Source: Sva-07 sp963716235 (lineage in GTDB: Bacteria > Actinomycetota > Acidimicrobiia > Acidimicrobiales > Ilumatobacteraceae). From it: DNA of 64,000 bases. Positions 43,991-51,658 of the stretch are shown here, in pieces; position 1 is the stretch's first letter, and each line of letters starts with the position of its first letter. A model generated the notes under the pieces. That model searched no databases. It worked only from the letters and a program-made list of their open reading frames with translations, and was not told the origin of the DNA. A program made the translations under genes and the position numbers. The stretch covers positions 1 through 64,000 of the forward strand of contig CAVQTE010000029.1 in NCBI GenBank assembly GCA_963716235.1, given 5' to 3'.

Positions 43991-44028
43991 CGTCGTGGGG
44001 TGAGGGTGTAACTCATCCTCCGACACAC
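43991..44028 (+). repeat. tRNA-Leu 3'-end-like repeat R1
   Basis: A 38-base copy containing CGTCGTGGGGTGAGGGTGTA and CCTCCGACAC. It aligns with the T arm and acceptor 3' strand of tRNA-Leu (GTGGGG...CTCCGACAC). It ends CACGG instead of CACCAG and lacks the palindrome seen in R2 and R3, so it is the most decayed copy. Confidence 0.65.
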
Positions 44029-44158
44029 GGTTGGACCCTTACGGGTTCGAGGAACCATCCGATCGAGCCGGACGTCGGTTCCGGTTGGGTGCAGCGACAT
44101 CGAGCGAGTCCCGCGTCGACGCTCAGCGGCAGCGCTGACAGTCGGTAGTCTGAGCGGC

Positions 44159-44383
44159 ATGTCGCTGCTGGAACGGATCGTGATCGATCCCGACGTGGTT
44201 CACGGGCGTCCCACAGTTCGCGGCACTCGCATGAGGGTTGCCGACGTGCTCTCTTTGCTGGCCGCAGGGGCCGGTGAGGACGAAATTCTCGAGGACTACC
44301 CGTACCTCACCTCCGAGGACATCAAGGCATGCCTCGCCTACGCAGCGGCCCAAGCCGACCACGCTGTCGTGATCGCATTCTGA
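44159..44383 (+). CDS. DUF433 antitoxin (VapB45-like)
   Basis: A 74-residue protein, MSLLERIVIDPDVVHGRPTV at its start, then RGTRMRVADVLSLLAAGA and EILEDYPYLTSEDIKACLAY. This is the complete DUF433 winged-helix pattern. Such proteins act as antitoxins and autorepressors for DUF5615 PIN-like toxins (the VapBC45 pair of Mycobacterium tuberculosis). The toxin gene starts 5 bases after the stop. Its cassette lies between repeats R1 and R2. Confidence 0.85.
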   Translation: MSLLERIVIDPDVVHGRPTVRGTRMRVADVLSLLAAGAGEDEILEDYPYLTSEDIKACLAYAAAQADHAVVIAF

Positions 44384-44387
44384 GGGC

Positions 44388-44717
44388 GTGCGATTCCTCG
44401 TCGATGCCCAACTCCCGCCAGCGCTGGCACGCCTCATCGCTGAACGCGGCCATGTCGCGGAGCACATCACGGACATCGGACCGGGCGACGCGCCCGACCG
44501 CGATCTGTGGCGCTACACGCTCGCCCACCACGCGGTGATCGTCACCAAGGATGAGGACTTCGCCGACATGGTCGCCATGGGCGGCAACGCGCCGTGTGTC
44601 GTGTGGGTACGGGTCGGCAACACCCGGCGTGCATCGCTGGTCGCGTGGTTCGAACCGCTCATCGATCAGATCGTCACCATGGTCGAAGCAGGTGACCGTC
44701 TCATCGAGCTGCGGTGA
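44388..44717 (+). CDS. DUF5615 PIN-like toxin (VapC45-like)
   Basis: A 109-residue protein from GTG 44388. MRFLVDAQLPPALARLIAER carries the first acidic residue (Asp 6), and VIVTKDEDFADMVAMGG the second acidic cluster; VVWVRVGN follows, all typical of the Mut7-C/DUF5615 PIN fold, a probable RNase that needs Mg2+. It forms a two-gene operon with the DUF433 antitoxin. It is complete and likely functional. Confidence 0.85.
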   Translation: MRFLVDAQLPPALARLIAERGHVAEHITDIGPGDAPDRDLWRYTLAHHAVIVTKDEDFADMVAMGGNAPCVVWVRVGNTRRASLVAWFEPLIDQIVTMVEAGDRLIELR

Positions 44718-44760
44718 CACGCGCCGTCGGGCAGGTCCGCCTCGAGGGGCCACTCACTCG

Positions 44761-44826
44761 TGCCGTGGGGTGATGGTGCAACTCATCCCTCCGACACCAG
44801 ATGACCAGGGCATATGCCCTGGTCAT
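44761..44826 (+). repeat. tRNA-Leu 3'-end-like repeat R2 with perfect 26-bp palindrome
   Basis: The first 40 bases (44761-44800) share 35 of 40 with R3 and end CCTCCGACACCAG, the tRNA-Leu 3' end with CCA. The next 26 bases (44801-44826) are a perfect palindrome, ATGACCAGGGCAT followed by its complement. The palindrome would work as a terminator hairpin for the DUF5615 gene, but its position after CCA also fits a tRNA terminator carried along with an att site. Confidence 0.75.
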
Positions 44827-44839
44827 TGTGCCTTTCGCC

Positions 44840-44888
44840 TTCTCGTGGACTCTTTGCAGAATAGGTCCGCAAGCAGTTCACGAATTGA
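44840..44888 (+). repeat. Diverged copy of the tRNA-Leu downstream flank
   Basis: This stretch (TTCTCGTGGACTCTTTGCAG at its start, GCAGTTCACGAATTGA at its end) aligns without gaps to 34690-34738, directly after tRNA-Leu, at roughly three quarters of positions. It lies after R2, in the same order and orientation as at the tRNA. The remaining bases to 45008 show nothing I can name. Confidence 0.55.
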
Positions 44889-45040
44889 GTCCGAAATGGC
44901 CAGTGACCTGTGCGTACAGCTGCGCTGCGGCCTGACACGAGTATGGTCCCACTGCCTGAGCAGGGGAGATGCGGCGAGCCACTCGTCGGGCGCCCGGTCT
45001 CGATCTGGTTGACATAGACAATCTGCTATAGGCTCTCTGT

Positions 45041-45553
45041 GTGACGTCTGGGGCGTTGATCCGTGAAGCTCGCCAGCGTGCGGGTTTGTCGCAGACGGAG
45101 CTCGCACGTCGCGCGTCGGTAGCGCAGTCGGTGATCAGTGCCTACGAGACGGATCGACGCGAGCCCGGGCTGGCGATGCTGACCAAGCTCGTCGAGGCGG
45201 CAGGCCACGACCTGGTGGTGGAGGTGCGGCCGTCGGCGACGTTGCGGCGCGGGCTTCCCGACTCGCCGCTCGGTCGGCGCCTGCGTCGCCATCGGCGAGC
45301 CGTGATCGAGTGTGCTGCTCGGCGCGGGGCGAGCAACGTGCGGGTGTTCGGGAGTGTGGCGCGCGGCGAGGACACCGATCAGAGTGATGTCGACCTGCTC
45401 GTCGACCTTGACAGTGATGTCGGCGTGGTCGCCCTGGCTGGTCTGGCCCGCGAGATCGGTGAGATCGTCGGCGTCGACGTGGATGTGGTGCCCGCCGACC
45501 TGCTCAAGCCTGCGGTGCGCGAGCGCGTGCTGGCCGAGGCCATCTCGCTGTGA
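45041..45553 (+). CDS. mntA: MntA-type nucleotidyltransferase antitoxin with N-terminal HTH
   Basis: A 170-residue fusion. Residues 1-60 are an Xre helix-turn-helix (IREARQRAGLSQTELARRAS, VISAYETDRREPGLAMLTKL). Residues 85-165 are a minimal nucleotidyltransferase with the GSx10DxD motif at Gly 104-Ser 105, Asp 116 and Asp 118 (VFGSVARGEDTDQSDVDLLV) and a third acidic strand VDVDVVP. In the studied MntA-HepT system MntA AMPylates a tyrosine of the toxin; the HTH suggests autoregulation. The GTG at 45041 lies 26 bases after a TTGACA (45009-45014), with TATAGG at 45028 (a short spacer). The stop overlaps the toxin start (GTGA). Confidence 0.85.
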   Translation: MTSGALIREARQRAGLSQTELARRASVAQSVISAYETDRREPGLAMLTKLVEAAGHDLVVEVRPSATLRRGLPDSPLGRRLRRHRRAVIECAARRGASNVRVFGSVARGEDTDQSDVDLLVDLDSDVGVVALAGLAREIGEIVGVDVDVVPADLLKPAVRERVLAEAISL

Positions 45554-45879
45554 GTCGGCGCGACGATCAGCGGCTCGAGGACATCTTGGCGGCGGTCGCA
45601 GCGATCGACGACCATCTTGGTCGTGGAGCGCTCGACGACGGGCTGGTGTTCGACGCAGTCCGTGTCCGGCTCATCGAGATCGGCGAGGCCGTTCGGGCGA
45701 TCTCCCCGGAGCTGCTGGATCGAGAACCAGACATCCCGTGGGTCGATGTCGCCGGGATGCGCAACCATCTGGCCCACCGCTACTTCGACACCGCACACGC
45801 CATCGTGCGGGCGACTGTCGAGCACGATCTGCCACCGCTCGTCGCAGCAGTCCGACGCCTCCTCGAACGCACCGACTGA
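45550..45879 (+). CDS. hepT: HepT-type HEPN toxin ribonuclease (DUF86)
   Basis: A 109-residue all-helical protein. The HEPN active site Rx4HxY is present as RNHLAHRY (Arg 71, His 76, Tyr 78); the tyrosine is the one AMPylated by MntA in the characterised system. Other family features are LEDILAAVAAIDDHL and LIEIGEAVRAISPELLD. The GTG start overlaps the mntA stop by 4 bases, so translation is coupled. The end of this gene is duplicated as the remnant at 43862-43975. Repeat R3 follows. Confidence 0.88.
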   Translation: MSRRDDQRLEDILAAVAAIDDHLGRGALDDGLVFDAVRVRLIEIGEAVRAISPELLDREPDIPWVDVAGMRNHLAHRYFDTAHAIVRATVEHDLPPLVAAVRRLLERTD

Positions 45880-45924
45880 CCCGCTGGCGACGGTTCACCG
45901 AAGCTCCTCTGAGCTGGTCATTCC

Positions 45925-45990
45925 CGTCGTGGGGTGATGGTGCGACTCAAACCTCCGACACCAGATGACCAGGGCATGAGCCCTGGTCAT
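45925..45990 (+). repeat. tRNA-Leu 3'-end-like repeat R3 with hairpin
   Basis: 40 bases (45925-45964) matching R2 at 35 positions and ending CCTCCGACACCAG. They are followed by ATGACCAGGGC (45965-45975) paired with GCCCTGGTCAT (45980-45990), the same palindrome as R2 with an ATGA loop. It closes the mntA-hepT cassette and can act as its terminator. Confidence 0.75.
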
Positions 45991-46093
45991 TGCCGTTTTC
46001 ACGAGCGAACGAAGTCCGTCGGGGACCCGTTTGTCCGCGATTTGTCAGCAAATGCCAGCGATCCTTCAGCGACCCATCTGAGAGGCTGGCAGC

Positions 46094-46640
46094 ATGATCT
46101 TCGGTGACCACGTCAGAGCTGCCGATTCGGTGGCGCCTGCCGGGTGGATCGCAGGATCGTGCCGTGGCAGTTGGGGGACCGTTGGGGCGCTCGTGCCGAA
46201 CCAGTACCGGTTGGTTCTCAGAGTGCATGCTCCCGCTCCTCGCCGGGGCGACTGGTGGTCGGACCACCGCGAGCTGTTCGAGATCGTTGTGTCAGTCGGT
46301 GAACGGCACACGTCGAGTCCGGCGCTGGCGTGGTTCGCCGTGTGGGAGGGTCACGGCTTCGACAAGGCCGCGACCCAGATCGCATGGCCCGAGCTCCCGA
46401 TCGACGATGCGACCCGCCAGGCGCGCTGCCGCCCAGCTACGCCACCCAGAACCATCGAACGAGTGCCGCAACCCCGACCTGTTCTGGCCAGACGACTGGC
46501 GCTGGTTCGTCGCAACCGACGTCGACCTCTGGTCGCTCTACGTCGGAGGCGACGGTGACTTCGTCACCGAACTCGGCAGCAACGTCCCGACGCGCAGCGA
46601 GATCGTGACACTCGATCGCCAGCTCGAGATCGAGGACGCG
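46094..46640 (+). pseudogene. Unknown protein gene, frameshifted
   Basis: From ATG 46094 a peptide reads APAGWIAGSCRGSWGTVGAL, then VPNQYRLVLRVHAP, DWWSDHRELFEIVVSVGERH and LAWFAVWEGHGFDKAATQIA. After a frame break and probable deletion near 46420-46470 it continues NPDLFWPDDWRWFVATDVDL and WSLYVGGDGDFVTELG, ending near 46640 with TLDRQLEIED. The Trp-rich segments look like one small soluble protein family that I cannot name. Its second half overlaps, on the other strand, the recombinase remnant, so one or both are broken products of past rearrangement. Confidence 0.5.
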
Positions 46641-46865
46641 CCGAGTGACGCGCTCTGCAGCGTCGCTCTGCATGGGCGGTGTGACGTGGGTGTAGATCTC
46701 CCTGGTGATGTGTTGTGGGTGATGTGTTGTGCTGCTGTGGTTGAGGCGCTCGCTGACGATCTTGATGTCGATGCCGGCGCTCAGAGCCAAGGTCGCCCAC
46801 GTGTGGCGGAGGCCGTGGAGCGTGATCGTCGGGATCTGCTGATCGGGCTGGTCCCGATTGAAGCA
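46610..46865 (-). pseudogene. C-terminal remnant of a tyrosine recombinase/integrase
   Basis: The minus strand encodes IPTITLHGLRHTWATLALSA, the box II HxxR of tyrosine recombinases, then GIDIKIVSERLNHSSTT and ITREIYTHVTPPMQSDAAER with the nucleophilic tyrosine. A stop codon at 46866-46868 cuts it off upstream, so the N-terminal and first catalytic parts are gone. Between SSTT and ITRE about five extra residues are encoded by an imperfect 14-bp tandem repeat (ACAACACATCACC twice). It lies at the end of the cassette region and is the only trace of a mobility gene there. Confidence 0.75.
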
Positions 46866-47077
46866 TCAAGCCAACACGAGGCCGACGATCACGCCTTCAT
46901 CGATGCCCTGGCCGACGACGTCAGCGGTCTTCGAGAGCCGAGTCGGTTGATGGTCGACAAGATCACCACGGTCCCGCGATTCAAGCTGGGTGAACGCATC
47001 GGCCGAACGCAACGTCGGGACGGCACGCCAGTCTTTCGGCCCTGTCGCCGCGCGAGCTGCGGCGCGAGGGTGGCTGC

Positions 47078-48235
47078 ATGACCAAGTCTGCATCACCGAT
47101 TCGGACGCTCGTCGATCACGAACTGTCGATCGACGACGTCGCTGCGCTCGCCGGAGCAGGCTCGACCCAGCGCGTGTCGCTGTACCTACCGACCCACACG
47201 GCAGGCAGGGACGTCACCCAGGACCCGATCCGCCTACGTACGCTGACCAAGCTCGCGGCAGAGGAGGTCGAGAATCCGGCCATCCTCGACGCGGTTCGCG
47301 CGCTCGCCGGCGATTCCGCGTTCTGGGCCCACGGTTCCGCCGGGCTCGGAGTGCTCGTCGAGGAAGGGAACACGATTGCGATCCGGCTCTCCGAAGAAGT
47401 CGGCGAACTCGCCGTGGTCAGCGATCGGTTCCACCTCAAGCCGTTGCTGGTGGCGCTGGCTCACGCAACTCGCTTCGAGGTGCTGGCGCTCAGTCAGCAC
47501 GCTGTGCGGCTCGTACGCGCATCGCAGTCAGCCGCGACCGAGCTCGGGGTTGCCGACCTGCCGTCGGGTATGCCCGAAGCGCTGCAGTGGGACGATCGCG
47601 AGCGCCAACTGCAGAGTCACTCGGCCGGTCGCGTGGGCGGAGGGCAGGTCACGGCCGGGTTCCACGGTCAAGGCGGTCGAGGCGACACGAACGTCACTGA
47701 CATCCACCGATTCCTGAAGGTGGTCGATCGCGCCGTGGTCGACCACCGGATGGGCTCGACACTCCCACTGGTGCTCGCGGGCGTCGACGAGCTCGTCGCG
47801 GCGTATCGCTCGATCACTCGTTGCCAGCACGTGGTCGACGGGCACGTCCGGGGTAACCCCGAACAGCTCCGCGCCGATGAGCTCGCCGACCGCGCTCGCC
47901 CATTCGTGCAATTGTTGGCGTCAGAGCCGCAGGAGCGAGCCTGCGAGTCCTATCTCGCCGGCGTGGCCGCCACCGTCGACACGGTTGAGCAAGCGGTGAT
48001 CGCAGCTGCGGCCGGCCAGGTCGCATCGATCTTCGTGCCCGCCGACGAGGCGTATTGGGGCCGCTACCGACCCGGACACGCCCTCCTCGTCGAACACAAC
48101 GATCGCGAGCCCGGCGACCACGACCTCGCCGACGTCGCTGCGACAGAGACACTGCGCCACGGCGGGGACGTGTTCGCCGTTTCGGTACACGACATCCCCG
48201 GCGGCGGCACAGCTGCTGCGACGCTGCGCTACTGA
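47078..48235 (+). CDS. baeRF-family protein (bacterial relatives of release factor eRF1)
   Basis: A 385-residue soluble protein. The start MTKSASPIRTLVDHELSIDD is followed by RVSLYLPTHTAGRDVTQDPI, FHLKPLLVALAHATRFEVLA and LSQHAVRLVRA, the layout of the bacterial eRF1-like (baeRF) families. A glycine/histidine-rich loop (SAGRVGGGQVTAGFHGQGG) sits in the middle, and the end has VASIFVPADEAYWG and GGDVFAVSVHDIPGGGTAAA. These proteins are thought to act at ribosomes, for instance during stalling or hibernation; this is not proven for this branch. The gene begins right after the cassette region and is convergent with the SulP gene, 5 bases apart. Confidence 0.65.
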   Translation: MTKSASPIRTLVDHELSIDDVAALAGAGSTQRVSLYLPTHTAGRDVTQDPIRLRTLTKLAAEEVENPAILDAVRALAGDSAFWAHGSAGLGVLVEEGNTIAIRLSEEVGELAVVSDRFHLKPLLVALAHATRFEVLALSQHAVRLVRASQSAATELGVADLPSGMPEALQWDDRERQLQSHSAGRVGGGQVTAGFHGQGGRGDTNVTDIHRFLKVVDRAVVDHRMGSTLPLVLAGVDELVAAYRSITRCQHVVDGHVRGNPEQLRADELADRARPFVQLLASEPQERACESYLAGVAATVDTVEQAVIAAAAGQVASIFVPADEAYWGRYRPGHALLVEHNDREPGDHDLADVAATETLRHGGDVFAVSVHDIPGGGTAAATLRY

Positions 48236-48240
48236 TCGGC

Positions 48241-49950
48241 TCAGGTCCGGTCGGATGGTCGACCGATGTCGCGACGCTCGACGCCGGTGATGCGGTCGAC
48301 GGCAGCGCCCACCGTGGGGGCGAAGCGCTCCGGGCCGAAACGGCCGCCGAGGCCCCGACGTTCGAGATCGTCCTTTACCGGGCCCTTCATCTCCGCGATC
48401 ACCAACTCGATACCTGCCCGGGCCAGAGCGTCGTCGAGGCGCACGAGTTCGTCGACGGCCGTCGAGTCGACGCTCGTGATCGGTTCCGCAGCGAGGATGA
48501 CGTACTTCACCCCCTCCCGATCGGCGACGCGCGAGCGGACGTACTCGGCGAAGATCCCGGCGTTGGCGAAGAACAAGGGCGCGTCGAACCGCACGATGAG
48601 CACACCCTCGATCACCTCCCCCTGCGGATGACGGGAGAGGTCGTGGTAGCCGCGGACACCTCGGCGACGGCCCAGTTCCGCCCGGTACGGTCGCCACGCC
48701 TGGTTCACGAAGGCGACCAGTGACAGCGCCACTGCGATCACGATGCCCTCCAGCACGCCGACGAGCACAACACCGAGGAATGCCACTGCCGCCAACGCCG
48801 CGTCGAGTGGGTCCACGCGCATCAATGTGGTGAACGTGCGGAGATCGACCAGCGATGAAGCGGCGACGATCACGACCGCTGCCACGACCGCCGACGGCAG
48901 GTAGCCCGTCAGATCAGGGGCGAACAGGATGAAACCGACGAGCGCCGCGGCTCCGACGACGCCCACGAGCTGGGTTCGCCCACCGGCCTGTTCAGCGACC
49001 GGGGTGCGAGACGACGACGCCGACACCGGGAAGCCGCCGAACGCGCCCGACGCGATGTTCGACAAGCCGATCGCTCGCATTTCGTGGCTCCCCGAGACGG
49101 TGTCGCCGTGACGGACGGCGAACACTCTGGACAGCACGCTGGTGTCGGTGAACGCGATGAGAGCGATACCGAATGCTGGGCCCACGAGCGACCGCGCGTC
49201 GCCCCACGTGAGCCCATCCAGCGCTGGGGCGGGCAGTCCCGACGGAAGCGCCCCGACGACCGGCAGGTCGTCTCGCCACCCTCCGATCGCGACGGCCACC
49301 ATCGAGGCGACCACGACAACGACGATCCCACCCGTCCGACTCCACACCATGCCGATACCGACGATCGCGACCAGTGCCCCGATGCCGAACACCGAGGCCA
49401 GCGCCGAGGCATCTCCGTCGGACAGCGCCGTCACGAAGCCTCGCAGGTCGTCGATGAGCGAACCGTCGTCGACCGAGAAGCCGAACAGCTTCGGCAGCTG
49501 TCCGACGATCACGACGAGGGCGATGCCGTTGAGGTACCCGAGTCGGATCGGTTTCGACAGCAGATCGGTCACGAACCCCAACCGGAGGAGGCCACCGAGC
49601 AGCAGCAGGCCTCCCATCATCAACGCCAGCAGGCCCGCGAGCGCCACTGCCCGATCGGGGTCGCCCGCGGCCAGCGGGATGACGGAGGCGGCGATGATCG
49701 GCGCGAGCGATGAGTCTGGACCCAGCACCAGCAGACGAGAGGGACCGACCAGCGCATACGCGAGGAGTGGCACGATCGTGGCGTACAACCCGGTGACGGC
49801 CGGCAACCCGGCGGCCCCGGCGTAGCCGATCCCCGCCGGGATCAGCACGGCAGTCAGGACCAGCCCGGCCACGACATCGCCGCGCAGCAACGACCGGTCG
49901 TACTTGCGAGCCGACTCCAGGCCCGGTAACCACTGCGACACGCGCGCCAC
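48241..49950 (-). CDS. SulP (SLC26) family anion transporter with STAS domain
   Basis: A 569-residue protein with 10-12 membrane helices and a C-terminal STAS domain. The start LRGDVVAGLVLTAVLIPAGI and GYAGAAGLPAVTGLYATIVP match the SulP signature; FGGFPVSASSSRTPVAEQAG is the conserved NTD/CTD motif. The STAS domain (about 440-550) contains GVLIVRFDAPLFFANAGIF and SVDSTAVDELVRLDDALAR. SulP proteins carry sulphate, but also bicarbonate (BicA) or carboxylates. With a DabAB carbon pump 5 kb away bicarbonate is worth considering, yet sequence alone does not decide. Confidence 0.88.
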   Translation of the reverse strand: MARVSQWLPGLESARKYDRSLLRGDVVAGLVLTAVLIPAGIGYAGAAGLPAVTGLYATIVPLLAYALVGPSRLLVLGPDSSLAPIIAASVIPLAAGDPDRAVALAGLLALMMGGLLLLGGLLRLGFVTDLLSKPIRLGYLNGIALVVIVGQLPKLFGFSVDDGSLIDDLRGFVTALSDGDASALASVFGIGALVAIVGIGMVWSRTGGIVVVVVASMVAVAIGGWRDDLPVVGALPSGLPAPALDGLTWGDARSLVGPAFGIALIAFTDTSVLSRVFAVRHGDTVSGSHEMRAIGLSNIASGAFGGFPVSASSSRTPVAEQAGGRTQLVGVVGAAALVGFILFAPDLTGYLPSAVVAAVVIVAASSLVDLRTFTTLMRVDPLDAALAAVAFLGVVLVGVLEGIVIAVALSLVAFVNQAWRPYRAELGRRRGVRGYHDLSRHPQGEVIEGVLIVRFDAPLFFANAGIFAEYVRSRVADREGVKYVILAAEPITSVDSTAVDELVRLDDALARAGIELVIAEMKGPVKDDLERRGLGGRFGPERFAPTVGAAVDRITGVERRDIGRPSDRT

Positions 49951-50035
49951 AACGACGTTTCTACTCGGTGGCCCGGTCTCGTGGATGCTTGCAGTGCCGA
50001 GGCCGAGCAGCGCAGCGAGCGCGGGTCCGGCGCCG

Positions 50036-50355
50036 GTCGCTCAGTGACGCTCCGGGGCGACGTGATCGGATGAGTTCGGCGACCGACCTGGCATGGAACG
50101 GGCAGCCCGTGGTGTTGTGCGGGGCGTCGCCGTCGGCGGTCTCCGACACCGATCCGAGTCCGGACGCTGCGAGATGCAGTTCCCCGTCTCGTCGACGCGG
50201 GCGTCCATCCACGTGAGTGCCCACCCCTCGGCGCCGCCGCGCAGCAGGCCGGTGGCCTCGTCGACGCCGATACCGAACCTTGTGCCGTCCCGATGAGCTT
50301 GCAGGATCGCGACGAGTGTGTCGGCCAACTGTTCGGCGGCCCGCTCGCACTCCAT
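50036..50355 (-). pseudogene. Glycogen debranching enzyme remnant with large internal deletion
   Basis: From ATG 50355 the minus strand reads ILQAHRDGTRFGIGVDEATG, LLRGGAEGWALTWMDARVDE, which is the centre of an amylo-alpha-1,6-glucosidase. Near 50180 the frame changes and it jumps straight to ASGLGSVSETADGDAPHNTT and GCPFHARSVAELIR, the extreme C-terminus of the same family. The intervening several hundred codons of the barrel are missing, so the gene is dead. It fills most of the 500-base gap between the SulP gene and the phosphofructokinase gene. Confidence 0.65.
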
Positions 50356-50454
50356 CGATTCGGGTCCTCGGACTCTGGGCGGGCCGAACACGCCGCGGCT
50401 ATTGTGCCGTTGCACTTCGCCGGCTGGCCAACAGCCCAACAGCAAGGAGGAACC

Positions 50455-51609
50455 GTGCGCATCGGAATCCTGACCGGGGGCGGCGACGTCCCCGGACTCA
50501 ACCCGTGCATCAAGGCGGTGGTCAACCAGGCTGACGACAACGGCTGGGAGGTGCTCGGCATCCGCAAGGGGTGGGCCGGGCTGCTGCACTACGACCTGGC
50601 CGACCCAGGAGCGCAGGGCGAGTGGTTGGAGCCGCTCACCACGCAGGGCGTGCGCACCATCGACCGCTACGGCGGAACCCACCTGCACACCTCGCGGACG
50701 AACCCGCAGAAGGTGCGCCAGGCCGACCTGCCGTCCTTCCTCACCAGTTCCTACCCGATCGACGGCGAGGAGCGCGTCGATTGCACGCCCCATGTGTTGT
50801 CCGTGCTTCAGCATCTCGGCATCGACGCGCTGATCGCCATCGGTGGCGACGACACGTTGTCGTTCGCGGTGCGGCTGCACCACGAGGGCGTGCGGGTCGT
50901 CGGCATCCCCAAGACGATGGACAACGACGTGTTCGGCACCGACTACTGCATCGGCTTCTCCACCGCCGTCACGCGCAGCGTCGAGTGCGTCCACCAGTTG
51001 CGAACACCTGCCGGCAGTCACGAACGGATCGCGGTGGTCGAGCTGTTCGGCCGCAACAGCGGCGAGACGGCGCTGGTCTCGGCCTACCTGTCCGATGCCG
51101 ATCGAGTGTTGATCAGCGAGGTGCCGTTCGACATCGAACGGGTGGCCGGGCTGCTCCTCCAGGACCGAGCCGACAACCCGAGCAACTACGCCATCCTCGT
51201 CGTGTCGGAAGGTGCCAGCATGGCCGGCGGCCAGATCGTCGAGTACGGCCAGGAGGATGCCTTCGGCCACCGCAAGCTCGGCGGCATCGGCACCATCGTG
51301 GGCGAGGCACTCAAGCGGATCACCGGCATCGACGTCGTCAACCAGCAGCTCGCCTACCTGATGCGAGCGGGTTCACCCGACTCGCTCGACCGCATGGTCG
51401 CGCTGTCGTACGGCAACCTCGCCGTCCAACAGCTTGCCCGAGGAAACACCGGGGTGATGGTTGCGCTGCAGAACGGCATGTACACCACCGTGCCGATCGA
51501 CACCTGCACTTCGGGTCTCAAGCGGGTCGATGTCAATGAGCTCTACGACCCCGACCAGTATCGGGCGCACGTCACGCGCATGCTCGGCAAGCCGATGTTC
51601 CTCTACTGA
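50455..51609 (+). CDS. 6-phosphofructokinase, probably pyrophosphate-dependent
   Basis: Phosphorylates fructose-6-phosphate. The 384-residue product starts MRIGILTGGGDVPGLNPCIK. The residues that separate donors are GGDDT at 130-134 and PKTMDND at 152-158: Asp in place of the second Gly of ATP-type GGDG, and Lys in place of Gly in PGTIDND. Both are the pyrophosphate-type choices, so a reversible PPi-PFK is likely. Substrate motifs RIAVVELFGRNSGETAL and YAILVVSEGA follow. An AAGGAGG site lies 4 bases before GTG 50455. It converges with the aldolase gene. Confidence 0.9.
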   Translation: MRIGILTGGGDVPGLNPCIKAVVNQADDNGWEVLGIRKGWAGLLHYDLADPGAQGEWLEPLTTQGVRTIDRYGGTHLHTSRTNPQKVRQADLPSFLTSSYPIDGEERVDCTPHVLSVLQHLGIDALIAIGGDDTLSFAVRLHHEGVRVVGIPKTMDNDVFGTDYCIGFSTAVTRSVECVHQLRTPAGSHERIAVVELFGRNSGETALVSAYLSDADRVLISEVPFDIERVAGLLLQDRADNPSNYAILVVSEGASMAGGQIVEYGQEDAFGHRKLGGIGTIVGEALKRITGIDVVNQQLAYLMRAGSPDSLDRMVALSYGNLAVQQLARGNTGVMVALQNGMYTTVPIDTCTSGLKRVDVNELYDPDQYRAHVTRMLGKPMFLY

Positions 51610-51658
51610 TCCCGGCGACGGATCTCGATCCCTCGCAGCACCGTGTCACGGCAACGGG

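Noticed and set aside
43991..45990. Integron attC sites as explanation of the R repeats
   Set aside because: I do not see the RYYYAAC/GTTRRRY core pair or an integron integrase; the repeats match tRNA-Leu instead.
46866..47096. 76-codon minus-strand frame upstream of the recombinase remnant
   Set aside because: It ends at the stop that truncates the remnant and is in a different frame; it shows no recombinase or other motif and overlaps the start of the baeRF gene.
50041..51270. 409-codon minus-strand frame opposite the phosphofructokinase gene
   Set aside because: Only its last part (50180-50355) has family resemblance, to debranching enzyme; the rest is antisense to a clear gene.
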